Assembly (NCBI RefSeq): GCF_003437535.1
Contig: NZ_QSQT01000005.1
Coordinates: 83,298 to 147,297 of the forward strand
Length of the DNA: 64,000 nt
Source: Phocaeicola plebeius
GTDB taxonomy: Bacteria > Bacteroidota > Bacteroidia > Bacteroidales > Bacteroidaceae
Reading direction: 5' to 3'
Position numbers and translations under genes: made by a program. Shown here piece after piece: positions 57,860-64,000 of the stretch. Every line of letters starts with the position of its first letter. Within the stretch, counting starts at the first letter, position 1. The notes below the pieces were generated by a model, which saw only the letters and a list, made by a program, of their open reading frames with translations, searched no databases and was not told the origin of the DNA.

Positions 57860-59219
57860 GAGATTTTTCTTTATTGTGTTTATACTCCTCAATCCGTTTC
57901 ATATACTCCTGGCCTTTTTTGCTGTTTCCCGGCTGGAAGTTCAAGTGCTCAGGAATATTTTTCCCATGATCAATAATCATTGGCTTGACTCCGGATTTTA
58001 CAATATCTAACGAGTCGTATAAATTACCGGCAGGTACCTCGTAGGTGCTCATGCTGAGGGTATCTCCGTGAATACGGATGTATTGGTAATACCGGCTTTC
58101 AATACCATATTTATCGAAACGCTGGTTGAATGTAATTCTATAGCTTTTGGGAGAGCAGTGACTGACAGTGTAAACTGGAGGTGTTGCACTTCCCTGTTCA
58201 TCGTGAAGCGTCATTCGGGCATAAGCGTGTTCATGGCCTTGCAGGACGAGGTCCACATTGTATTTTTGGATAAGTGAGTTGAAAATCGTTTTTTGTGCCA
58301 GATTGTTGTATTTGCCTTTGACGGAATATAATGGATGATGCAAGACTACAATTTTCCATCGTGCATCACTTGTCTGAAGTTCTTTTTCCAGCCATTCCTT
58401 TTGTGACCACAGGTAAAAGAACTCCCGGTTACTGTCGAGCAAAAAGAGTTGCAGGTCATTATACCTAAGTGTATACACTTGATTGTCGCCTACCATGGAG
58501 TCTTGAAAGTAGGAGAATACCAATGGGAAACGACGTTCCAGTTTGCGGATGGCATATTTCAGGTATTCATGATTACCGGTTACATTTAAAACAGGATAGT
58601 ACTGCCCGATGGAATCAAGACCAGAGAATGTTTCTGCCCAGTATGAATCCATAGGACGTTCAGTCAGGTCACCTCCAAAGACAAAGAATTCTGTTTTAGG
58701 ATGTGCCTGTAATGCTTCTTTCAGGTACTGATTGGCTTTTCCGTTTATAGTATCTTGCACGTCGCCTACATAGATGAAGGAGTAATCGTTACGGGTGGTC
58801 TGGTTATAGGTATGGAAATTGTACCATGGAGAATATTTTCCGTTGTTACTTACCCGGTAGCTGTAAAAGGTAGCTGGTTTAAGTGAGCGTAAGCGGGCTG
58901 TGTAATAGGCAGCTTTGCCGCTACGTGACTGGAACACTTCTCCCTTTGCTTCTATCCGTAAAGTATCTTTAGCCAGAGTGTCGATTAACTCTACAAAAGA
59001 TGAAGAGGCAACTACAGAATCGTATTGCCAGCTGATGTTACGTGAAAGTTCTTCTTTGTCTCCAAATGTCAACAGTACTCTTCCGGGAGCGTTGAGTGGT
59101 AGATAAGCCGGTTCTTCCGGATTACCAAACCATACATGCCAGCGGGAATGAACCCAAAAACCTAATACAAGTAAAATGAGGACGGAGACTCCAAGGGTGA
59201 TACGTTGTTTTTTCTTCAT
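57831..59219 (-). CDS. Membrane-anchored metallophosphoesterase, purple-acid-phosphatase-like
   Basis: A 462-residue protein with one N-terminal membrane anchor (ITLGVSVLILLVLGFWVHS) that leaves the rest in the periplasm. Residues about 45-135 resemble a purple-acid-phosphatase N-terminal Fn3 module (RVLLTFGDKEELSRNISWQYDS ... TFYSYRVSN). The calcineurin-like core has the metal ligands in order: YVGDVQD, VFGGDLTE, NVTGNHEY, VVLHHPLYS and LQGHEHAYARM. The substrate is unknown; a phosphorylated envelope component is possible. The protein is divergent from the LTA-synthase-family gene and shares its intergenic promoter region. Confidence 0.9.
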   Translation of the reverse strand: MKKKQRITLGVSVLILLVLGFWVHSRWHVWFGNPEEPAYLPLNAPGRVLLTFGDKEELSRNISWQYDSVVASSSFVELIDTLAKDTLRIEAKGEVFQSRSGKAAYYTARLRSLKPATFYSYRVSNNGKYSPWYNFHTYNQTTRNDYSFIYVGDVQDTINGKANQYLKEALQAHPKTEFFVFGGDLTERPMDSYWAETFSGLDSIGQYYPVLNVTGNHEYLKYAIRKLERRFPLVFSYFQDSMVGDNQVYTLRYNDLQLFLLDSNREFFYLWSQKEWLEKELQTSDARWKIVVLHHPLYSVKGKYNNLAQKTIFNSLIQKYNVDLVLQGHEHAYARMTLHDEQGSATPPVYTVSHCSPKSYRITFNQRFDKYGIESRYYQYIRIHGDTLSMSTYEVPAGNLYDSLDIVKSGVKPMIIDHGKNIPEHLNFQPGNSKKGQEYMKRIEEYKHNKEKSHEDKVNTKD

Positions 59220-59238
59220 CTTTGTTTGGTTTAGAAGG

Positions 59239-59246
59239 CAAAGATA
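59239..59246 (-). promoter_or_regulatory. -7 element for the metallophosphoesterase gene
   Basis: Minus strand TATCTTTG, a perfect TAnnTTTG match, 19 bases before the start codon. Confidence 0.55.
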
Positions 59247-59268
59247 CGAAGTTCTCCAAATTTATCGT

Positions 59269-59276
59269 TATTTTTG
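59269..59276 (+). promoter_or_regulatory. -7 element for the LTA-synthase-family gene
   Basis: TATTTTTG, a perfect TAnnTTTG match, 28 bases before ATG 59305. Confidence 0.5.
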
Positions 59277-59304
59277 CCGTTCAGTATTTATAAAAAGGTG
59301 AGAA

Positions 59305-61272
59305 ATGATGAAGAAAGAATTGTTTTCCAATGTATTGTCACTGGTTTGGAATTTATTGCTTGTTTATGTATGTTATACATTAAGCCGGCTGGTGTTTCTA
59401 TGTGTAAATTGGGATACATTTAGCGAGCACTTGACTTTTGGATATGCCATGAGCCTTTTCGGGGCAGGTATTATTTTTGATACTACTGCCATCCTTTATA
59501 GTAATGCTTTATTTATTTTGTTGTTCTTGTTTCCTTTACATTGGAAAGAGACTCCTGTATTTTATAAGATTGTACGCTGGGTATTTACCAGTGTAAATAC
59601 CTTTTTCCTGATAACCAATCTAATAGACTGTGTGTATTTTCGTTTTACCGGAAGACGTACTACGATGACGGTTTTGCAGGAATTTCGGAATGAGGGAGAC
59701 GGGAAACTAACTTCTATTTTTTTAGATGAGTTTGCTACCTATTGGTATCTGGTATTGTTGGCTGCTGTGCTGTTTTATGTAATATATAAGCTGTATCGCT
59801 CGCCTAAGGTTCCTGTGAAACAGAAAATGCCTTATTATGTGGTACAACTGGTAACTCTGTTGATTGCTATTCCTTTTACAGTGTTTGGTATGCGTGGAGG
59901 TATGACTACCGCTACTCGTCCTATTACCTTGAGTAATGCCAATCAATACGTAGAGCGTCCTTTGGATGCGGGTCTGGTGTTAAATACACCATTCTCTTTG
60001 TTCCGCACGTTGGGGAAAGCGACGTTTGTCATTCCTGATTATTTTCCTGAGGCAGAAGCTGTTGCAGCTTATTCTCCAGTGCATTTCCCTGCCGATTCAA
60101 CTGCTTTCCGCCCGATGAATGTAGTGGTAATTATCTGGGAGGGATTCAGTAAACAGCATGTAGGCTCATTGAATCCTCAGCTGGAAAACGGGGCTTACAA
60201 GGGTTATACTCCTTTTATTGATTCATTGCTGGCAAAGAGTCTGACTTTTCAGTATTCATATAGCAATGGCCGCAAGAGTATTGATGGGATGCCGTCGGTA
60301 TTGTCGTCTATACCAAGCTTTGTAGAACCTTTCTTTTTGACTCCTTCGGCTTTGAATGATGTATCCAGCATTGCTGGTGAGTTGACCAAAAACAAGGGAT
60401 ATTCATCTGCTTTTTTCCATGGCGCGATGAACGGTTCAATGGGTTTCCAGGCTTTTGCCCGTTCCGTGGGTTTCCAGAAATATTTTGGTCGTACCGAATA
60501 TAATGAGGACCCGAATTACAATGGCGATGCGGATTTTGACGGGACTTGGGCTATTTGGGATGAAGAATTCTTGCAGTTCTATTGTGACCGGATGTCGGAA
60601 ATGAAAGAGCCTTTTGTCACATCTGTGTTTACGGCCACCTCTCATGGTCCTTTTGATTTGCCTGAACGTTATAAAGGCAAATTTCCTACGGGAGATGATC
60701 CTTTATTTGAAACGGTGGCTTATTCTGATTATGCCATTCAGCGATTTTTTGAAAAGGCCGAAAAGCAGCCTTGGTTTGAAAATACGTTGTTTGTAATTAC
60801 GGCAGACCATACCAGTGGAAACTGCTATCCGGAGTATGTGACAGATTTAGGTTATTATAATGTGCCTGTCATTTTTTATGCCCCTGGGCTTCCAGAGTTG
60901 AAGGGCTTGGATAAAGAGAAGATAGTAGACCAGATTGATATTATGCCTACAGTGTTGGGCATACTTGGCTATGATCGCCCTTATGTGGGCTTTGGGCAGG
61001 ATGCATTTCATACACCTGCTTCAGAGAAGTTTGCTGTAAATTATTTGCCTTCAAGTGGCATCTACCAGTTCCTGAAAGGTGATTATCTGATTCAGTTCGA
61101 CGGAGAAAAAGTGATTCATGCCTATCGTTTCCGTACAGACGTGCTGATGAAGGACGATGTGAAAGACAGCATGCCGCAGGAAGTGCGGAAAGAAATGGAA
61201 ACCCAGTTGAAGTCAATTATCCAGCAGTATATGCAGCGGATGAACAACAATGAGCTGGTTTATAGAGAATAA
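59305..61272 (+). CDS. LTA-synthase-family membrane sulfatase/phosphotransferase
   Basis: A 655-residue protein with about five membrane spans in the first 210 residues and a large periplasmic alkaline-phosphatase-fold domain. ATG 59305 or 59308 is the start. Domain landmarks: NVVVIIWEGFSKQHVGSLNP (metal site), SNGRKSIDGMPSVLSSIPS with the likely nucleophilic Ser, TATSHGPFDLP, and FVITADHTSGN with Asp and His metal ligands. Family members in Gram-positives polymerise glycerol phosphate; in Gram-negatives they transfer phosphoglycerol or phosphoethanolamine to envelope glycans. The Bacteroides target is unknown. The location next to glycan genes fits a decorating role. Confidence 0.9.
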   Translation: MMKKELFSNVLSLVWNLLLVYVCYTLSRLVFLCVNWDTFSEHLTFGYAMSLFGAGIIFDTTAILYSNALFILLFLFPLHWKETPVFYKIVRWVFTSVNTFFLITNLIDCVYFRFTGRRTTMTVLQEFRNEGDGKLTSIFLDEFATYWYLVLLAAVLFYVIYKLYRSPKVPVKQKMPYYVVQLVTLLIAIPFTVFGMRGGMTTATRPITLSNANQYVERPLDAGLVLNTPFSLFRTLGKATFVIPDYFPEAEAVAAYSPVHFPADSTAFRPMNVVVIIWEGFSKQHVGSLNPQLENGAYKGYTPFIDSLLAKSLTFQYSYSNGRKSIDGMPSVLSSIPSFVEPFFLTPSALNDVSSIAGELTKNKGYSSAFFHGAMNGSMGFQAFARSVGFQKYFGRTEYNEDPNYNGDADFDGTWAIWDEEFLQFYCDRMSEMKEPFVTSVFTATSHGPFDLPERYKGKFPTGDDPLFETVAYSDYAIQRFFEKAEKQPWFENTLFVITADHTSGNCYPEYVTDLGYYNVPVIFYAPGLPELKGLDKEKIVDQIDIMPTVLGILGYDRPYVGFGQDAFHTPASEKFAVNYLPSSGIYQFLKGDYLIQFDGEKVIHAYRFRTDVLMKDDVKDSMPQEVRKEMETQLKSIIQQYMQRMNNNELVYRE

Positions 61273-61283
61273 CTCAAAACAGC

Positions 61284-61348
61284 ATATAAAAAGTAAACCG
61301 GACTTTCACGAGGCGAGAACCTCTGAAAGTCCGGTTTACTTTTTATAT
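61284..61348. terminator. Bidirectional terminator with 25-bp perfect stem
   Basis: The left arm (61284-61308) is an exact complement of the right arm (61324-61348). The 15-base loop contains its own GAGG/CCTC pairing. It serves the convergent LTA-synthase-family gene and typA. Confidence 0.92.
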
Positions 61349-61358
61349 AAAGAATGAA

Positions 61359-63161
61359 TTAGTTCTTGTTGGCACGTTTACGTTCCGTTTCGTCCAGAAT
61401 GACTTTACGCATACGCATGCTCTTCGGAGTTACTTCCACGTATTCATCTTCCTTGATGTATTCCAGTGCTTCTTCCAGTGAGAAGATAACCGGCGGAATG
61501 ATACGGGCCTTGTCGTCAGAACCAGAAGCACGCATGTTGGTCAGCTTCTTTGATTTGGTTACGTTAATCACCAGGTCGTTTTCATGAACGTGTTCACCTA
61601 CCACCTGTCCGGCATATACTTCGTCTTGCGGATAGATAAAGAACTTACCGCGATCCTGCAGCTTGTCGATGGCGTAAGCAAAGGCAGTTCCTGATTCCAT
61701 GGCAATCATTGAACCGTTGGTACGGCGAGGAATGTCGCCCTTGAACGGCTGGTATTCCTTGAAACGGTGAGCCATGATGGCTTCTCCCTGAGAAGCAGTC
61801 AGCACGTTGGTACGCAGACCGATGATACCGCGTGACGGCATGTCGAATTCAATGTTTACACGGTCGCCCTGAGTTTCCATGGATACCATTTCACCTTTAC
61901 GGCGGGTTACCATATCAATCATCTTGCTGGCAAATTCTTCGGGCACGCTGATGGTCAGTTCTTCAATCGGTTCGCACTTCACACCGTCGATTTCCTTGAA
62001 GATAACCTGCGGCTGTCCTACCTGAAGTTCGTAGCCTTCACGACGCATGGTTTCAATCAATACAGACAAGTGGAGTACACCACGTCCGGAAACAATCCAT
62101 TTTCCGTCTTCGTTTTCCGTCTTGCGTACGCGCAGCGCCAGGTTCTTGTCCAACTCTTTCATCAGACGGTCGTGGATGTGGCGTGAAGTCACGTATTTTC
62201 CTTCCTTACCGAAGAACGGAGAGTCGTTGATGGTGAACAGCATGCTCATGGTCGGTTCGTCGATGGCGATAGGTGGCAGCGGTTCCGGATTTTCGAAGTC
62301 GCAGATGGTATCACCGATTTCGAAGCCTTCCACACCGATGATGGCACAAATGTCGCCAGAAGATACAGATTCTACTTTCTTGCGGCCCAGACCCTCGAAG
62401 GTATGTACTTCCTTGATTTTTGATTTCACTAATGTACCGTCGCGTTTAGCCAGGGTGATGTTCATGCCTTCTTTTAGTGTACCTCTGTGCACGCGGCCTA
62501 CGGCGATACGTCCGGTATAAGAAGAATAGTCAAGTGAAGTAATCAGCATCTGCGGAGTTCCTTCCAGCTGTTTCGGAGCCGGAATGTATTTCACGATGGC
62601 ATCCAGCAGCGGAGTGATGGTGCCGGTCGGAGTTTTCCAGTCTTCACCCATCCAGTTGTTCTTGGCAGAACCGTAGATCACCGGGAAGTCCAGCTGGTCT
62701 TCTGTGGCGTTGAGGCTGAACATCAGGTCGAACACCATTTCATATACTTCTTCCGGACGGCAGTTCGGTTTGTCTACCTTGTTTACCACTACGATAGGTT
62801 TCAATCCAATCTGCAGGGCTTTCTGAAGCACGAAGCGGGTCTGCGGCATCGGACCTTCAAAAGCGTCCACCAGCAGAATACATCCGTCGGCCATGTTCAA
62901 GACACGTTCCACTTCTCCACCGAAGTCGGCGTGTCCCGGAGTATCGATAATGTTGATTTTTGTACCGTTGTAATTGATGGATACGTTTTTAGAAAGAATG
63001 GTTATACCTCTTTCACGCTCCAGGTCGTTGTTATCCAAAACCAGTTCACCGTTGGTCTGGTCGTTGCGGAACAGGTGTCCCGCCAGCATCATCTTGTCCA
63101 CCAGAGTTGTTTTTCCGTGGTCAACGTGAGCAATAATGGCAATGTTTCTAATGTCTTGCAT
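61359..63161 (-). CDS. typA: Ribosome-associated translational GTPase TypA/BipA
   Basis: About 600 residues from ATG 63161 ([19 protein letters not shown]). A nine-codon extension to 63188 would lie against the predicted promoter (63186-63193) and is unlikely. GTPase motifs: [14 protein letters not shown] (G1), RGITI (G2), [14 protein letters not shown] (G3), NKVDKPNCR (G4) and GSAKNNWMG (G5). Domain II, EF-G-like III and V, and the TypA-specific C-terminal domain follow ([23 protein letters not shown]). TypA binds the 70S ribosome and assists ribosome assembly and stress adaptation. The gene is monocistronic. Confidence 0.97.
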   Translation of the reverse strand: MQDIRNIAIIAHVDHGKTTLVDKMMLAGHLFRNDQTNGELVLDNNDLERERGITILSKNVSINYNGTKINIIDTPGHADFGGEVERVLNMADGCILLVDAFEGPMPQTRFVLQKALQIGLKPIVVVNKVDKPNCRPEEVYEMVFDLMFSLNATEDQLDFPVIYGSAKNNWMGEDWKTPTGTITPLLDAIVKYIPAPKQLEGTPQMLITSLDYSSYTGRIAVGRVHRGTLKEGMNITLAKRDGTLVKSKIKEVHTFEGLGRKKVESVSSGDICAIIGVEGFEIGDTICDFENPEPLPPIAIDEPTMSMLFTINDSPFFGKEGKYVTSRHIHDRLMKELDKNLALRVRKTENEDGKWIVSGRGVLHLSVLIETMRREGYELQVGQPQVIFKEIDGVKCEPIEELTISVPEEFASKMIDMVTRRKGEMVSMETQGDRVNIEFDMPSRGIIGLRTNVLTASQGEAIMAHRFKEYQPFKGDIPRRTNGSMIAMESGTAFAYAIDKLQDRGKFFIYPQDEVYAGQVVGEHVHENDLVINVTKSKKLTNMRASGSDDKARIIPPVIFSLEEALEYIKEDEYVEVTPKSMRMRKVILDETERKRANKN

Positions 63162-63185
63162 ACTATACCTATATATAATTGTGTG

Positions 63186-63193
63186 CAAAATTA
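63186..63193 (-). promoter_or_regulatory. -7 element for typA
   Basis: Minus strand TAATTTTG, a perfect TAnnTTTG match, 24 bases before ATG 63161. Confidence 0.55.
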
Positions 63194-63346
63194 CTGTTTT
63201 TCAGCGAAAGGCGGGTATTTTATGCAGGGTTTTTATATTTTTTGGCGGAAACTGGACTGCAGATGCCGGTCTTCATGGGGAAGAAACTTCCGTCAGGGCT
63301 TTCAAAGGAATTCTTCTTCCGGGTATGAAAAAAAGATGTAAAACGC

Positions 63347-63376
63347 TTGTAGTCTGAAAGATTATGCTTACCTTTG
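63347..63376 (+). promoter_or_regulatory. Promoter for rpsO
   Basis: TTG (63347-63349), 19 bases, then TACCTTTG (63369-63376), the best full promoter match to a housekeeping gene in the window. The preceding 150 bases hold the divergent typA promoter and nothing else I can identify. Confidence 0.65.
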
Positions 63377-63419
63377 CATCCGCAAATCAAATTTATACAT
63401 TTTAATAAATAGTCAAATT

Positions 63420-63689
63420 ATGTATTTAGACGCAGCTAAAAAACAAGAAATCTTTGGAAAGTACGGAAAGTCTAACACTGATACTGGCTCACCTGAAGCG
63501 CAGATAGCATTGTTTTCATACCGTATTTCTCACCTGACTGAGCACATGAAGCTCAACAGAAAAGATTATAGCACTGAAAGAGCTTTGACAACTTTGGTAG
63601 GTAAGCGTCGTTCTTTGCTGAACTACCTGAAGAGCCGTGATATCGAAAGATACCGTGCTATTGTTAAAGAACTTGGTCTTCGTAAGTAA
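63420..63689 (+). CDS. rpsO: 30S ribosomal protein S15
   Basis: The 89-residue S15, which binds 16S rRNA in the central domain and helps assemble the platform of the small subunit. MYLDAAKKQEIFGKYGKSNTD starts the protein. The family core is TGSPEAQIALFSYRISHLTEHMKLNRKDYSTERAL, here cited in parts (GSPEAQIALFS and HLTEHMKLNRKDYS), and GKRRSLLNYLKSRDIERYRAI follows. Length and sequence are standard. It has its own promoter and a terminator that ends one base before the tRNA-Arg gene on the other strand. Confidence 0.98.
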   Translation: MYLDAAKKQEIFGKYGKSNTDTGSPEAQIALFSYRISHLTEHMKLNRKDYSTERALTTLVGKRRSLLNYLKSRDIERYRAIVKELGLRK

Positions 63690-63709
63690 TCCGTTACTTG
63701 CTGCAGGCA

Positions 63710-63754
63710 AAAAAATAAGCCGCTTTTCCTTCAAGGGAGAGCGGCTTATTTTTT
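63710..63754. terminator. Bidirectional terminator between rpsO and tRNA-Arg
   Basis: AAAAAATAAGCCGCT (63710-63724) pairs perfectly with 63740-63754. It can end the rpsO transcript and, read in reverse, the tRNA transcript, whose last base is at 63756. Confidence 0.88.
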
Positions 63755-63755
63755 G

Positions 63756-63827
63756 TACCCTCGTCGGGAATCGAACCCGAATCTAAAGTTTAGGAAACTT
63801 CTATTCTATCCGTTGAACTACAAGGGC
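63756..63827 (-). tRNA. tRNA-Arg (anticodon CCT)
   Basis: Read on the minus strand, the acceptor stem is GCCCTTG pairing with CGAGGGT. The anticodon stem is GAAGT/ACTTT with loop TTCCTAA, giving anticodon CCT, which decodes AGG. The T arm has the usual TTCGATT loop. The 3' CCA is not encoded and the discriminator base is A. Length 72 bases. Confidence 0.95.
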
Positions 63828-63836
63828 AATCTTCCG

Positions 63837-63844
63837 CAAAAGTA
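63837..63844 (-). promoter_or_regulatory. -7 element for tRNA-Arg
   Basis: Minus strand TACTTTTG, a perfect TAnnTTTG match, 9 bases upstream of the tRNA 5' end, so the transcript would start almost at the mature end. Confidence 0.5.
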
Positions 63845-63960
63845 AGTCTTTTTATTGAATATCCATGATTTTGGTATGAAAAAAGCGGTTTCCTGTTGAT
63901 TTTTACGCCTTTTTTAGCTGCCATGGAAAACCTCGAAGCGTTTGGAAGAAAACTGTAGTG

Positions 63961-63991
63961 TACTAAATAAGTTGACACAATTTATTTAGTA
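63961..63991. repeat. 14-bp inverted repeat near the window edge
   Basis: TACTAAATAAGTTG (63961-63974) and CAATTTATTTAGTA (63978-63991) match at 13 of 14 positions around a 3-base centre. It could be the end of a mobile element, an operator, or a terminator of a gene beyond the window. No gene is visible in 63845-64000. Confidence 0.45.
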
Positions 63992-64000
63992 ACATGCGTA

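Noticed and set aside
63790..63978. 62-codon minus-strand frame
   Set aside because: It runs through tRNA-Arg and the terminal inverted repeat and has no recognisable domain.

Overview
The window reads as a Bacteroidales chromosome, most likely Bacteroides or Phocaeicola. It carries SusC/SusD pairs, a hybrid two-component regulator, lipoprotein glycoside hydrolases (GH) and GH92, GH97, GH43 and GH51 enzymes. Many genes have the Bacteroidetes promoter form TAnnTTTG, several with TTG about 19-20 bases upstream. The species is not resolved. I see no rRNA, CRISPR array, prophage or certain transposase.

Layout. 1-9.5 kb: tail of a polysaccharide utilisation locus with three GH92 alpha-mannosidase-type enzymes (the first cut by the window edge) and a GH2 beta-galactosidase-type enzyme. 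9.45-10.0 kb: a 550-base intergenic region that is not empty. It holds a candidate minus-strand small RNA with matching promoter and terminator, a 14-bp palindrome and a 37-residue single-membrane-span ORF. 10-31.5 kb: a complete arabinan utilisation locus with GH51 arabinofuranosidase, hybrid two-component sensor/AraC regulator, surface glycan-binding lipoprotein, two tandem SusC/SusD pairs and two GH43 enzymes. The order resembles, as I recall it, the arabinan locus of B. thetaiotaomicron (about BT0348-BT0369). Surface GH43 cuts arabinan, SGBP/SusD bind it, SusC imports fragments, periplasmic GH43/GH51 finish them, and the HTCS senses oligosaccharides and activates the operon. 31.7-33.6 kb: a GH97 enzyme with retaining-type residues.

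33.7-45.4 kb: mostly housekeeping. cysS, pfkA, a GH3-family acyl-adenylase-like protein with two envelope proteins, the rnc-fabF-acpP operon, pdxB and a DUF4254 gene. 45.4-57.9 kb: a lipooligosaccharide/glycan assembly region with a GT9 heptosyltransferase-like enzyme, MsbA-like ABC exporter, LpxL-like acyltransferase, Kdo-kinase-like protein, several glycosyltransferases, UDP-galactopyranose mutase and a probable galactofuranosyltransferase. 57.8-63.8 kb: a metallophosphoesterase, an LTA-synthase-family membrane protein, typA, rpsO and tRNA-Arg(CCT).

The least explained signal is a pair of short arrays, each in the gap between two convergent genes (35298-35401 and 40922-41003). Their sequences are unrelated but their geometry is the same: a 16-bp palindromic core plus a 6-bp spacer, repeating exactly every 22 bp. 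The other strong candidate is the small RNA at about 9534-9600.
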